Shown piece by piece: positions 51,301 through 59,274 of a DNA stretch of 64,000 nt. Location: assembly GCA_017940895.1 (NCBI GenBank), contig JAGAXM010000019.1, positions 1-64,000 on the forward strand. The letters are read 5' to 3'. The notes beneath the pieces are model-generated. The model worked only from the letters and a program-made list of their open reading frames with translations, was not told the DNA's origin and searched no databases. This DNA is from Clostridiales bacterium (lineage in GTDB: Bacteria; Bacillota; Clostridia; Saccharofermentanales; Saccharofermentanaceae). The position numbers and the translations under genes were made by a program. Position 1 is the first letter of the stretch. Each line of letters begins with the position of its first letter.

Positions 51301-51375
51301 TCAACATCGCGAAACATCGAGGGACATATCTTCCTTCGCCCGGGTAAGATACATTCGACAACACACGTTTCTCAT
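51301..51375 (-). CDS. Cysteine-containing leader peptide of mccB, 24 aa
   Basis: The ORF starts MRNVCCRM and ends LDVSRC. An AAAGGAAA lies upstream at usable spacing. It aligns with the metQ leader: CC(Q/R)M, an (S/T)RA(R/K) block, and a final LD(M/V)(K/S)RC. Both end with CGATGTTGA. The consensus promoter directly precedes it. It probably senses cysteine supply; this is inference from its Cys codons and from the genes it precedes. Confidence 0.8.
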   Translation of the reverse strand: MRNVCCRMYLTRAKEDMSLDVSRC

Positions 51376-51410
51376 AGTTGGATTTCCTTTCGTTTTGGTT
51401 TATGTGAGTG

Positions 51411-51444
51411 ATTATAATTCTACTTACCTACTGTGTCAATAGGT
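51411..51444 (-). promoter_or_regulatory. mccB promoter with Rrf2-type operator
   Basis: TTGACA (51439-51434) and TATAAT (51416-51411) with exact 17-bp spacing, a perfect sigma-A promoter. The palindrome ACCTA-N9-TAGGT (51426-51444) covers the -35 box. Confidence 0.8.
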
Positions 51445-51458
51445 ATATAACAATTTAT

Positions 51459-51489
51459 GTCTCATTCGGGGACGGTTCTCTTTTGGTAC
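51459..51489. repeat. GGGGACGGTTCTC repeat, copy 2
   Basis: The stretch CGGGGACGGTTCTCTTTTGG (51467-51486) matches copies at 16351 and 60732 except for the AAATGG part. It lies between the amidotransferase stop and the mccB promoter. Confidence 0.65.
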
Positions 51490-51492
51490 CTA

Positions 51493-52251
51493 TCAAAGCC
51501 CTGCGTATGCCATGAAGACGACCTTCATCTTCTCGGGATCGTAGATGTAGGTGTAGTCGTGTCTTCTTCCCTCGTAAACGAGGTCGCCGTCCTTATATAC
51601 CTGCAGGCAGTTGGTCGGCACCTCGGTCCAGTGCCCGTCATCAAGAGGATGCGTCGAGAATATGATGCCGTCAGGAGTTGTTTTCGCATGGAGCGTGCCG
51701 GGCTCATTCTTGTGCACATACAGGTACTCGCCGTCGTAGATCATGAGGTTCACTTTGTTGCCGGGAACGACCTTCGTGATCACGTCCTCGATCAGACGCA
51801 TGCGGTCCTCCGCGTCAGCAACATCCAAGCCGTTCATGCGCTCGAGCAGATACAGGAAAAGCCGCTCGCTGTCCGTGCTGCCCTCCTGTATGTAGTGGTA
51901 CTTATCAAGCTCCGGCGCGTCGAAAAGCGTCCCGTTATGGCACAGCACCCACTGTCTTCCGAACTTGTCTATGCCGGTAAACGGGTGCGCGTTGTTATCA
52001 CTTACCTCGCCGATGGTGGCGCTTCTGATGTGCGCGATGCAAAGCTTAGTCTCAAGCTTTTGCTCGAGAAGCGCCTTCAGGTACAGGCTGTCAGTCGCCT
52101 TCAGGTATTCCTTTACAATAATCTCGGACGCGTCGTCCTTCAGGTAGATTCCCCACCCGTTCTTATGCTCCTCACTATGCGAGTAGAAGGTCTTAAGCGT
52201 ATCGTTGACCGTTATCTTGCGCTTTGCTGTCACTGCGAAAAGCTCGCACAT
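51493..52251 (-). CDS. Class II glutamine amidotransferase, EgtC/YafJ-like
   Basis: The 252-aa protein begins MCELFAV, placing the catalytic cysteine at position 2 as class II amidotransferases require, followed by NGWGIYL, AHIRSATIG, HPFTG, CHNGTL and STDSERLF. In ergothioneine-making bacteria the relative EgtC removes a gamma-glutamyl group. Its partner here is a glutamate-cysteine ligase-like gene. The ATG at 52251 follows GGAG by ten bases, and the gene overlaps the ligase by 59 bp in another frame. No EgtB or EgtD is present, so a different gamma-glutamyl thiol route is likely. Confidence 0.85.
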   Translation of the reverse strand: MCELFAVTAKRKITVNDTLKTFYSHSEEHKNGWGIYLKDDASEIIVKEYLKATDSLYLKALLEQKLETKLCIAHIRSATIGEVSDNNAHPFTGIDKFGRQWVLCHNGTLFDAPELDKYHYIQEGSTDSERLFLYLLERMNGLDVADAEDRMRLIEDVITKVVPGNKVNLMIYDGEYLYVHKNEPGTLHAKTTPDGIIFSTHPLDDGHWTEVPTNCLQVYKDGDLVYEGRRHDYTYIYDPEKMKVVFMAYAGL

Positions 52252-53437
52252 GCTCAAGGTACTCCTTCTCTTCATAAGAAAGATTTCCGGATGCGATACC
52301 TATCAGGTGATCAGACCACTCGGCTGCAGTCTTACCGTTATAGATAACCGCATCAAATCCGTCTTTCATGATTCTCTCTACCGCGTCCTGAACAGAAGAC
52401 GCATCTTTTACTGATTCAAGCTCCTTATCAAGCAACGTCAGTGCGCTGTCAGAATATACGATACCTTTAACAAGTGCAACATAACCCAAAGCCTTCTTTA
52501 CCGGCACCGCGTCAGCAACTCTGATCTCGATATATTTCTTCACGCGGAAGTGGAAGAATCCCATCGACATAATGTGCTCGATATTCTTCGGATCTCTTCC
52601 TTCATTTACGAGATCGAGGGCAGTCTTGCTTCCAACGCCCCGGGTTACCCCATCCTCTGTATAAAGGATCAGAGGAACATTGCAGATTACCTCGGCCATC
52701 TTATCGTAGCCAAAGTCCTCATCGAATGAATGCGGAACAAATCCTGTTCTGTCAGGATCGATATCATCCCACTGCTGGATTCTGTGAAGATGCTTCTTAT
52801 CACCTGCTCCGGGCAATGTGGAGTCAGGATCGCTTTTATTCTCCATCAGGATCATCAGTACAGGACTTATCTTCTGGAGAACGCGAAGCTTTCTTACCAT
52901 ATCCTGCTCTGATGAATAATCAATGGAGATCTGCGTGGAACCCGAAGCTCTCATCATGTATTTGCCATACTTGCCGCTGGTCTTAAAGTAGTCATCCATG
53001 AAGATATATCTCTTCTTTGGAGACAAGGCGATATCATCAGGTGTGATGACGCCAAGTTCTACAAGAGGAAGGTTGCCTGCAGTTATAAAACGGTAACCCT
53101 TCTGTGCGAACAGAGGACTCCAAAGATCGATGAATTCATTATAGATCCTCCCAATCTCATGGATATCAGAATACGGATTGATGCTTATCTCGAACTGGCA
53201 TGAAGGTTCCAGACTGGTAGTATATTCGTCTGCAATATAACCTACCGGATAGCCGTCCATGTATACAAGCTTCGCGCCGATCTTCTCACCGACTTCCCTG
53301 ATCATGGAAGAGATCTCATGAAAGTCGATCTGAACACCTTTCTCATTAATGATAAAATGCTCGATCTCAAGACCGAGCTTCTTTGTTGTTGTCTCACCGC
53401 TTCTGATGTAAGCAGATACATCACTTAACAAACTCAT
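52193..53437 (-). CDS. Glutamate-cysteine ligase family 2 (EgtA-like)
   Basis: The 414-aa protein shows LGLEIEHFI at the start, TTSLEPSCQFEISINPYSDI with its metal-binding Glu residues, YMMRASGSTQISIDY and KYIEIRVADAV, the pattern of plant- and EgtA-type glutamate-cysteine ligases. It would join glutamate and cysteine with ATP to gamma-glutamylcysteine. It is encoded after iscU (four-base overlap) and before the amidotransferase, inside a cysteine-controlled unit. No glutathione synthetase follows, so the end product may be gamma-glutamylcysteine itself. Confidence 0.82.
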   Translation of the reverse strand: MSLLSDVSAYIRSGETTTKKLGLEIEHFIINEKGVQIDFHEISSMIREVGEKIGAKLVYMDGYPVGYIADEYTTSLEPSCQFEISINPYSDIHEIGRIYNEFIDLWSPLFAQKGYRFITAGNLPLVELGVITPDDIALSPKKRYIFMDDYFKTSGKYGKYMMRASGSTQISIDYSSEQDMVRKLRVLQKISPVLMILMENKSDPDSTLPGAGDKKHLHRIQQWDDIDPDRTGFVPHSFDEDFGYDKMAEVICNVPLILYTEDGVTRGVGSKTALDLVNEGRDPKNIEHIMSMGFFHFRVKKYIEIRVADAVPVKKALGYVALVKGIVYSDSALTLLDKELESVKDASSVQDAVERIMKDGFDAVIYNGKTAAEWSDHLIGIASGNLSYEEKEYLEHVRAFRSDSKAQDNGQRYA

Positions 53438-53814
53438 TTATCTTTACCATTCTCCTCGTAGTCTTTCAAAGCCGCTTCGATCGCTTCCTGCGCAAGTACC
53501 GAACAGTGCATCTTGTAGTCCGGCAGTCCGTCGAGTGCCTCGGCAACTGCCTGGTTGGTAAGCTTACGAGCTTCCTCTACGGGCTTGCCCTTGATAAGCT
53601 CCGTCGCCATCGAGCTTGATGCGATCGCACTGCCGCAGCCGAATGTCTCGAACTTAACATCCTCAACGATGTCGTTCTCGATCTTAAGATACATCTTCAT
53701 GATGTCTCCGCACTTCGCGTTACCGACCGTGCCGACGCCGTTCGCGTCCTCGAGTACGCCTACGTTTCTGGGATTTCTGAAGTGGTCCATTACCTTTTCG
53801 CTGTATAAAGCCAT
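53434..53814 (-). CDS. iscU: Fe-S cluster assembly scaffold
   Basis: The 126-aa scaffold has the three cluster-binding cysteines C35 (GNAKCGD), C60 (FGCGSAIAS) and C104 (HCSVLA). Sulfur from the neighbouring desulfurase is built into Fe-S clusters on it. The ATG at 53814 follows GGAGG by eight bases; a longer frame upstream overlaps iscS and is not supported. It begins 13 bp after iscS. Confidence 0.93.
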   Translation of the reverse strand: MALYSEKVMDHFRNPRNVGVLEDANGVGTVGNAKCGDIMKMYLKIENDIVEDVKFETFGCGSAIASSSMATELIKGKPVEEARKLTNQAVAEALDGLPDYKMHCSVLAQEAIEAALKDYEENGKDK

Positions 53815-53827
53815 GTTAGTGTCCTCC

Positions 53828-55012
53828 TTAAAGAATGAATGCTGTCTTGCCTGCGACGAGGTCGCGCCATACGGGTGAGAAGCCGCGCAGGTACTCGACG
53901 ACTTCCTTGACCGACTTAACGATGTAGTCCGCATCCTCGTCCGTGATGTCCTCGCCTAAACTGAGTCTCAGCGAACCGTGAGCAACGTCATGCACGCGGC
54001 CGATCGCAAGAAGAACGTGTGAAGGATCGAGAGAGCCCGATGTGCACGCGCTTCCGGATGAAGCTGCGATGCCCTTGTCGTCGAGAAGAAGCAGCAGGGA
54101 CTCGCCCTCGATGCCCTCGAAACAGAAGTTGATATTGCTCGGAACGCGGCTTACCGCATCGCCGTTCAAAGCGGAGTGAGGGATCTCGCTCAAGCCCGCG
54201 ATAATGCGGTCTCTTACGGGTGTGAGCTTCGCCTTGTAGTCATTAAGATTAGCGACGGACTCCTTAAGCGCAGTCGCCATGGAAGCAATGCCGGGAACGT
54301 TCTCGGTACCCGCTCTCTTGCCTCTTTCCTGAGCGCCGCCCTCGATCAGGTTCGTGAGCGCGATGCCCTTCTTAACGTAGAGGAAACCCGTTCCCTTGGG
54401 TCCGTGGAACTTGTGTCCGGAAGCCGAGAGCATATCGATGTTGTCCTCTTCGACATTTACCTTAATATGTCCTACAGCCTGCACCGCATCGGTGTGGAAG
54501 ATGACGCCGTGCTTACGGCAAATCGCGCCGATCTCACGGATGGGCTGGATTGTTCCGATCTCGTTGTTCGCATACATGACGGTAACAAGCGCGGTGTCCT
54601 CGCGGATCGCATTCTCGACTTCCTCGGGTCTTACGAGGCCGTTCTCATGCACGTCGAGAAGCGTTACCTCGAAGCCTTCCTTCTCGAGCTTCTTCAATGT
54701 GTGAAGGATCGCGTGATGCTCGAACTTGGTCGAGATGATGTGCTTCTTATTCTTTCTCGCGCCGATCGCTGCTGCCGAGATCAATGCCTGGTTGTCTGCC
54801 TCGGAGCCGCCCGAAGTGAAGATTATCTCCTTCGCGGTCGCACCGATGGCCTCTGCGACGTCTGCTCTTGCCTGCTCGAGTACTTCCTTTGCTTCCTGTC
54901 CGAAGCTATAAAGGCTCGAGGGATTTCCGTATGTTGTGCCGATAAGTTCGGTTAATGTTTTTACAGCCGCTTCACTCATCTTGGTTGTCGCGGCATTATC
55001 TGCGTAGATCAC
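53828..55012 (-). CDS. iscS: Cysteine desulfurase, IscS/NifS type
   Basis: The 394-aa PLP enzyme takes sulfur from cysteine. The PLP lysine K201 in ASGHKFHGPKG and the catalytic C323 in SSGSACTSG are present, and the active-site loop is of the IscS/NifS class. It starts with GTG at 55012, nine bases after AGGGGAG. It heads an operon with iscU, the ligase and the amidotransferase. A promoter with the Rrf2-type operator lies between it and the Rrf2 gene. Confidence 0.93.
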   Translation of the reverse strand: MIYADNAATTKMSEAAVKTLTELIGTTYGNPSSLYSFGQEAKEVLEQARADVAEAIGATAKEIIFTSGGSEADNQALISAAAIGARKNKKHIISTKFEHHAILHTLKKLEKEGFEVTLLDVHENGLVRPEEVENAIREDTALVTVMYANNEIGTIQPIREIGAICRKHGVIFHTDAVQAVGHIKVNVEEDNIDMLSASGHKFHGPKGTGFLYVKKGIALTNLIEGGAQERGKRAGTENVPGIASMATALKESVANLNDYKAKLTPVRDRIIAGLSEIPHSALNGDAVSRVPSNINFCFEGIEGESLLLLLDDKGIAASSGSACTSGSLDPSHVLLAIGRVHDVAHGSLRLSLGEDITDEDADYIVKSVKEVVEYLRGFSPVWRDLVAGKTAFIL

Positions 55013-55049
55013 TGTTTTATTCTCCCCTGCGTGTAAATATAACGTCGTT

Positions 55050-55082
55050 ATAATATTCCCTCTTTCCTACTATGTCAATAGG
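55050..55082 (-). promoter_or_regulatory. iscS promoter with Rrf2-type operator
   Basis: TTGACA (55078-55073) and TATTAT (55055-55050) are 17 bp apart. The palindrome CCTA-N9-TAGG (55066-55082) covers the -35 box, in the same place as at mccB and metQ. Confidence 0.75.
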
Positions 55083-55088
55083 TTTTAC

Positions 55089-55118
55089 TTGATTTACCCT
55101 ACTAACTATGGGTATAAT
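55089..55118 (+). promoter_or_regulatory. Promoter of the Rrf2 gene
   Basis: TTGATT (55089-55094) and TATAAT (55113-55118) are 18 bp apart. CCTA and TAGG words occur here but not at the 13-bp step seen in the three operators, so autoregulation is uncertain. Confidence 0.55.
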
Positions 55119-55155
55119 AGGTAAAAGTTTCATGGAAGTATAAATGGAGAATGTT

Positions 55156-55551
55156 ATGATCTCTACAAAAGGAAGATACGCGCTTCGCGTAATGCTCGAT
55201 CTGGCGCAGAACAACGACGGCAATTATGTCCCTCTTAAGGACATCGCCGAGCGTCAGGAGATATCGAAGAAATACCTTGAGATAATCGTAAAAGAGATGG
55301 TCGCGGGCGGACTCATAGTAGGCGCGTCCGGCAAAGGCGGCGGCTATAAATTATTAAGAAAGCCCGAAGAATACACCGTCGGCGAGATCCTCGAACTCAT
55401 GGAAGGAACCCTCTCCCCCGTCGCGTGCCTCGCCGACAAAGACTTCGACTGCTCGCGCCGTAAAGAATGTCTCACACTTCCCATGTGGAAAGAGTTCGAC
55501 GAGATCGTACACAACTATTTCTATAACAAGAAACTTACAGACTTACTGTGA
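55156..55551 (+). CDS. Rrf2-family regulator with IscR-like cysteines
   Basis: The 131-aa protein begins MISTKGRYALR, the usual Rrf2 start, with the winged helix in residues 25-65 (ISKKYLEIIVKEMVAGGLI). Three cysteines at 91, 99 and 105 match the position of the Fe-S ligands of IscR, while the simpler CymR type lacks them. It probably represses sulfur and Fe-S genes and reads cluster status or cysteine. The start at 55156 is chosen over the ATG at 55144 because GGAG lies six bases before it. It is divergent from iscS. Confidence 0.85.
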   Translation: MISTKGRYALRVMLDLAQNNDGNYVPLKDIAERQEISKKYLEIIVKEMVAGGLIVGASGKGGGYKLLRKPEEYTVGEILELMEGTLSPVACLADKDFDCSRRKECLTLPMWKEFDEIVHNYFYNKKLTDLL

Positions 55552-56808
55552 CAGCGGCAGCGTAACTGCGAAAACGATCTGCTTATCACTCTTCTTATGC
55601 GCGCTGATATTGCCTCCGTGCGCGTCAGCAGTGGCTTTCGCGGTGGCAAGACCGATGCCGTAGCCTCCCTTATCCGAGTTGCGTGAAGCATCCGCTCTGT
55701 AGAACCTGTCGAAAAGCTTTTCGAGCATGTCTTCTTCCAAAAAATCCGCAGTGCTGTTGCCGACTTCGAGCACGGCCAGCCTGTCCTCCGCGCGGCAGGA
55801 GACGTCTATCTTCCCGCCCTCGGGGCTGTACTTGACCGCGTTGTCCAGAAGGATCGAGACGAGCGTCCTTAACGCGTCCGCGTCGCCTTCAGTCTTCACG
55901 TTGCCCGCGCAGCTTAAGACGAACTCCTTGTCGTCCGATGCCGCGATGGACTTAAACGAATTTACCTGCTCCGCGACTATCTGCGCGAGGTCGACCTTGC
56001 CGAGATTCAGAGACTTCTTGCCCTCTTCCATCTTCGACAGTCTTATAAGATCGTTGGTGAGTGCCGAGAGCCTCCTGGTCTGCGTCTTAATGTCCGTGAC
56101 CCACTCGTTGTCTTCGCCGAGTTCCGTCATAAGCACGTCGGCGTCCGCGTTGATTATCGCGAGCGGGGTCTTGATCTCGTGACCCGCGTCTGTGATGAAT
56201 CTCTTCTGCTTCTCGTAGCTGTCCGCGACGGGCTTGACCGCCTTACCCGACACAATAACGGCAGCGATGCTGATTATCACGAGGCAGCCGAGCGAGAAAA
56301 GGATGCTGTATTTTAAGAAGTTTCTGAAGTTATTAAGTCCCGGGCCGCAGTCGATGAGCACCACCAGTGTGCTGCCGTTCTGTGTTTGCTTAATATATCT
56401 GCAGTCGCCGATGAAGCCGCGCTCTTTGCCAAGACTCAGAACTTGCTGCGCATATCCTTCCATAGTATCGTTCGCGAACATGCTGTTCCAGGAAGTGAAC
56501 GAATCTATACGGTTGCCGTCAGCGTCGTAGACCGCACTGTATGTGTTGGTCTCGGGCATAAACATCGGCCTCATGATGACACGGTCATCCGGCGGAGGCT
56601 GTCCGTTCGGATCCGGCATCTGCGCGTCCTCGGGAAGCTCGGGTACATCTGCCATGCCGGAAGTGCTGAACATGTCGAGTTCGCGGTCGGCGTCAGATAC
56701 CACTCGCCTGTAGTTTACGATGTTGATCGTGCCGATGAGCACCACGAGGATCAGCAGCGCGGAAAGTATAACCGAGATGGCGAATCTGAATCTTAGTTTC
56801 TTAATCAT
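55543..56808 (-). CDS. Sensor histidine kinase
   Basis: The 421-aa kinase has an N-terminal membrane helix, an extracellular sensor part of about 130 residues with a proline-rich stretch (DAQMPDPNGQPPPDD), a second helix (about 170-190), HisKA with H near 202 in AGHEIKTP, and a HATPase (LLDNAVKYSPEGG, GYGIGLATAKA). It partners with the regulator whose gene it overlaps by eight bases. The proline- and D-rich stretch resembles the tail of the surface protein at 57513, a likely co-regulated partner. Confidence 0.88.
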   Translation of the reverse strand: MIKKLRFRFAISVILSALLILVVLIGTINIVNYRRVVSDADRELDMFSTSGMADVPELPEDAQMPDPNGQPPPDDRVIMRPMFMPETNTYSAVYDADGNRIDSFTSWNSMFANDTMEGYAQQVLSLGKERGFIGDCRYIKQTQNGSTLVVLIDCGPGLNNFRNFLKYSILFSLGCLVIISIAAVIVSGKAVKPVADSYEKQKRFITDAGHEIKTPLAIINADADVLMTELGEDNEWVTDIKTQTRRLSALTNDLIRLSKMEEGKKSLNLGKVDLAQIVAEQVNSFKSIAASDDKEFVLSCAGNVKTEGDADALRTLVSILLDNAVKYSPEGGKIDVSCRAEDRLAVLEVGNSTADFLEEDMLEKLFDRFYRADASRNSDKGGYGIGLATAKATADAHGGNISAHKKSDKQIVFAVTLPLSQ

Positions 56809-57478
56809 TATCCTGCTCCAGCGTGTAGCCTGCGTTGCGCGTTGCCTTTATCCTCACATTCGAGCCGACCTGCACGAGCTTCCTTCTAAGGTACGACAGG
56901 TTCGTCCACACGATGCTTACATCGCCGTCGAAGTCCAGTCCCCACACCTTGTCAAAAAGCTTCTCCGAAGACATAAGCACACCGGGGTTCGCCATGAGAT
57001 ATTCAAGAAGCTGGAACTCCTTGGCAGGAAGTCCGATGCTGCCCGCGGGTCCTTTAAGCTCGAAGTTTCCACGGTTAAGTTCTATGTTGCCGAATCTTAA
57101 TGTGTTGTCGACCGTGGCTGTCGCAGTCCTTGTAAGTACGCGGATCCTCGCAAGCAGTTCCTTGCTTTCGAAAGGCTTCGTGAGATAGTCGTTCGCGCCC
57201 AAGTCCAGGCCTTCCACCTTATCGTCCACCTGCGATCTTGCCGTGAGCATCATGACCGGTATGGTAATGCCCTGCGCACGTATCTGCTTTACAACCTCGA
57301 AGCCGTCCATCTTGGGCATCATGACATCCAATATCGCGAGGTCGTAGTCACCCGTCTTAATGTAAGAAAGCGCTTCCTCACCGTCAAAGACCGCATCTAC
57401 CGAGTAGTTATTCTTCGTAAGAATAACCGTAAGGGCTTTGGACATAGACTTCTCGTCTTCGGCAAGGAGGATGCGCAT
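56801..57478 (-). CDS. OmpR-family response regulator
   Basis: The 225-aa regulator has a receiver (AEDEKSMS, phospho-Asp in AILDVMMPK, K in LTKPFES) and a winged-helix DNA-binding domain (LPAKEFQLLEYL to ATRNAGYTL). It is paired with the overlapping kinase and lies 34 bp behind the carbohydrate-binding surface protein gene, so all three may be one operon. The direct repeat ACCTTAA at 58571 and 58582 upstream of that gene is a probable target. Confidence 0.9.
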   Translation of the reverse strand: MRILLAEDEKSMSKALTVILTKNNYSVDAVFDGEEALSYIKTGDYDLAILDVMMPKMDGFEVVKQIRAQGITIPVMMLTARSQVDDKVEGLDLGANDYLTKPFESKELLARIRVLTRTATATVDNTLRFGNIELNRGNFELKGPAGSIGLPAKEFQLLEYLMANPGVLMSSEKLFDKVWGLDFDGDVSIVWTNLSYLRRKLVQVGSNVRIKATRNAGYTLEQDND

Positions 57479-57512
57479 GAGTGACCTTCTTTCTTTTTAT
57501 GAATCAATTATC

Positions 57513-58526
57513 TCACATTTCGGGCGGCTCGGGAGGCTGCTGACCGTCAGGAAGATCAGAAGGATCGAAGCCTTCCGGAAGTTCCGGGCGCTCTCCGTCC
57601 GGCATATCGGGAGGAGTCATTCCGTCAGGCTGAAAGTCGCCGTCGGGCGGTGTCATACCCTCGAACTGATTCGTGATCTGATCGACTTCTTCTCCGTTAA
57701 TTATCAGCGTGCCGCCGTTAACGACTGCAGTGCCGTCATAATCTATCGCAGACTGCGCGTTAATGGATATTGTGCCGCCGTTGATCGTGATGTCGCCGTT
57801 CGAATCAATACCGTCCGTATCTCCGTCTGCCATCGTGATACTGATGTTGCCTCCGTTGATGATGAGATAAGGCGTAAACTCATCTGTCTTGTCGGAAGCG
57901 TTGATACCGTCGTCACTCGCGGTTATCGTGATGTTGCCGTCATTAATAACGAGCCCTGTCGCCTCGAGTCCTTCTTCCGCATCTATAACAAACACGCCGG
58001 ACTCTATCGTAAGTGTGCGGTTAGCGCGGATTCCCTTGCCGGCTGTCGCCGTGAGGCTTAAAGTTCCGTCGCCGTCGATAACAATGTCCCCCTCTGAGTA
58101 GATAAGCGCATCGGGATCGTCATCATTTTCTTCAACGAACTCGCCGCCGTTAACAAGTGTATTCTCGCCTTCAAGCGTGATCGTTACCGTACCTTCGGAC
58201 TGTATCCAAATTGCAGCCGAATCCTGATTCCCGATAGTAACTTCGTTGAGGATCAGATCAACATCGTCCTCTGTAACGATTACGATCTGTCCGTCCGAAG
58301 TCTGTCCCGTGATCTCATAAGTTCCGCCCGCATCGATCGTGACCGTATCGGCTTCATCGTTCAGATTTATCGATACACCTGAGATCTGTGAGGTTTCCGT
58401 TCCCCCCGCAGTCTCTTCTTCTGTCTGTGCGATCTCATTCTGTGCTACGCAGCCTACTGCACCTGCTATAAATGCGGTTACCAATACAAATGCTATTACT
58501 TTATCTTTTGATCTTAAGTCTTTCAT
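57513..58526 (-). CDS. Surface lipoprotein with carbohydrate-binding beta-helix
   Basis: The 337-aa protein has a lipobox (AVGC near 26) and a central domain (about 50-270) built of short repeats such as VINDGNITITAS, INGGNISI and INGGTISI, a right-handed beta-helix like the Cthe_2159 carbohydrate-binding family. The last 60 residues are rich in P, D and G and probably pass through the cell wall. It may bind pectin-like or acidic sugars; the ligand cannot be read. It is followed by a two-component pair, and its promoter carries the ACCTTAA repeats. Confidence 0.8.
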   Translation of the reverse strand: MKDLRSKDKVIAFVLVTAFIAGAVGCVAQNEIAQTEEETAGGTETSQISGVSINLNDEADTVTIDAGGTYEITGQTSDGQIVIVTEDDVDLILNEVTIGNQDSAAIWIQSEGTVTITLEGENTLVNGGEFVEENDDDPDALIYSEGDIVIDGDGTLSLTATAGKGIRANRTLTIESGVFVIDAEEGLEATGLVINDGNITITASDDGINASDKTDEFTPYLIINGGNISITMADGDTDGIDSNGDITINGGTISINAQSAIDYDGTAVVNGGTLIINGEEVDQITNQFEGMTPPDGDFQPDGMTPPDMPDGERPELPEGFDPSDLPDGQQPPEPPEM

Positions 58527-58549
58527 CTCTCTGTCCCCCTGCTTTAAGT

Positions 58550-58588
58550 TAACCCCATTATGAGGGGGTTACCTTAAATCAACCTTAA
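58550..58588 (-). promoter_or_regulatory. Promoter of the surface lipoprotein with ACCTTAA repeats
   Basis: ACCTTAA at 58571 and 58582 (11-bp step) reads TTAAGGT on the minus strand, just before the -10-like CATAAT (58562-58557). The inverted repeat TAACCCC/GGGGTTA (58550-58571) overlaps the -10. The layout matches that at 22403-22455. Confidence 0.6.
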
Positions 58589-58602
58589 GGACAGAAATTT
58601 TT

Positions 58603-59220
58603 TTACTTGTAGTCGTCGACGTCGAATTTTCTGTCTTTGAAGTAGAAGTCGCGGTCCTCTTCCGTGATGTAGCGGAGGACTCTGGCGGGGTTGCCGACCG
58701 CGATGGCGTTCTCGGGGATGTCCTTGGTTACGACCGAGCCCGCGCCGATGACCGCGTTGTTGCCGATGGTGACGCCGGGCATGACGCAGACGCTGCCGCC
58801 GATCCAGACGTTGTCACCTATCGTGATGTCGATGCCGTACTCGTATCCGGAATTTCGCGAATCCGGGTGCAGCGGGTGACCCGCGGTGTAAAGGCCGACG
58901 TTGGGCGCGATCTGCACGTTGTTGCCGATCCTGACCTTGCCCACGTCAAGCACCACGAAATTAAAGTTGGCAAAGAAGTTGTCCCCGATCTCAATGTTGT
59001 AACCGTAGTCGCAGCGGAACGGCTTCTCTATATTAAAGTAGCCGCCTCCGACCTTACCGAGGATCTCCTCTTTAAGGAACTTCAGCGACTCTTCCTCCTC
59101 ATCGGGAGACATGTTATTGAATTTATATATCTTCTTTCTGCACTCGAGTCTGTCCTCGGCAAGCCCGTCCATCCAGGCCTTGTAAGGAAGATTCGCCGCC
59201 ATTCTTTCGCGCATGTTCAT
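58603..59220 (-). CDS. Maltose/galactoside O-acetyltransferase family
   Basis: The 205-aa enzyme shows left-handed beta-helix repeats (IGNNVQIAPNVGLYTAGHP, IGDNVWIGGSVCVMPGVTIG, AVIGAGSVVTKDIPENAIAVGNPARV), with the catalytic histidine in YTAGHP. It transfers acetyl from acetyl-CoA to a sugar hydroxyl. This family is often a housekeeping detoxification enzyme. The promoter region holds a TATAAT around 59250 without a clear -35. Confidence 0.9.
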   Translation of the reverse strand: MNMRERMAANLPYKAWMDGLAEDRLECRKKIYKFNNMSPDEEEESLKFLKEEILGKVGGGYFNIEKPFRCDYGYNIEIGDNFFANFNFVVLDVGKVRIGNNVQIAPNVGLYTAGHPLHPDSRNSGYEYGIDITIGDNVWIGGSVCVMPGVTIGNNAVIGAGSVVTKDIPENAIAVGNPARVLRYITEEDRDFYFKDRKFDVDDYK

Positions 59221-59274
59221 GTGAATTACCTCCTGTGAGTGCTTCTCATATTATAACGCAGCGGGCGAAGGTGG

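Noticed and set aside
53815..53934. N-terminal extension of iscU
   Set aside because: The extension is the antisense-frame overlap with iscS, is unlike the scaffold family, and the ATG at 53814 has GGAGG before it.
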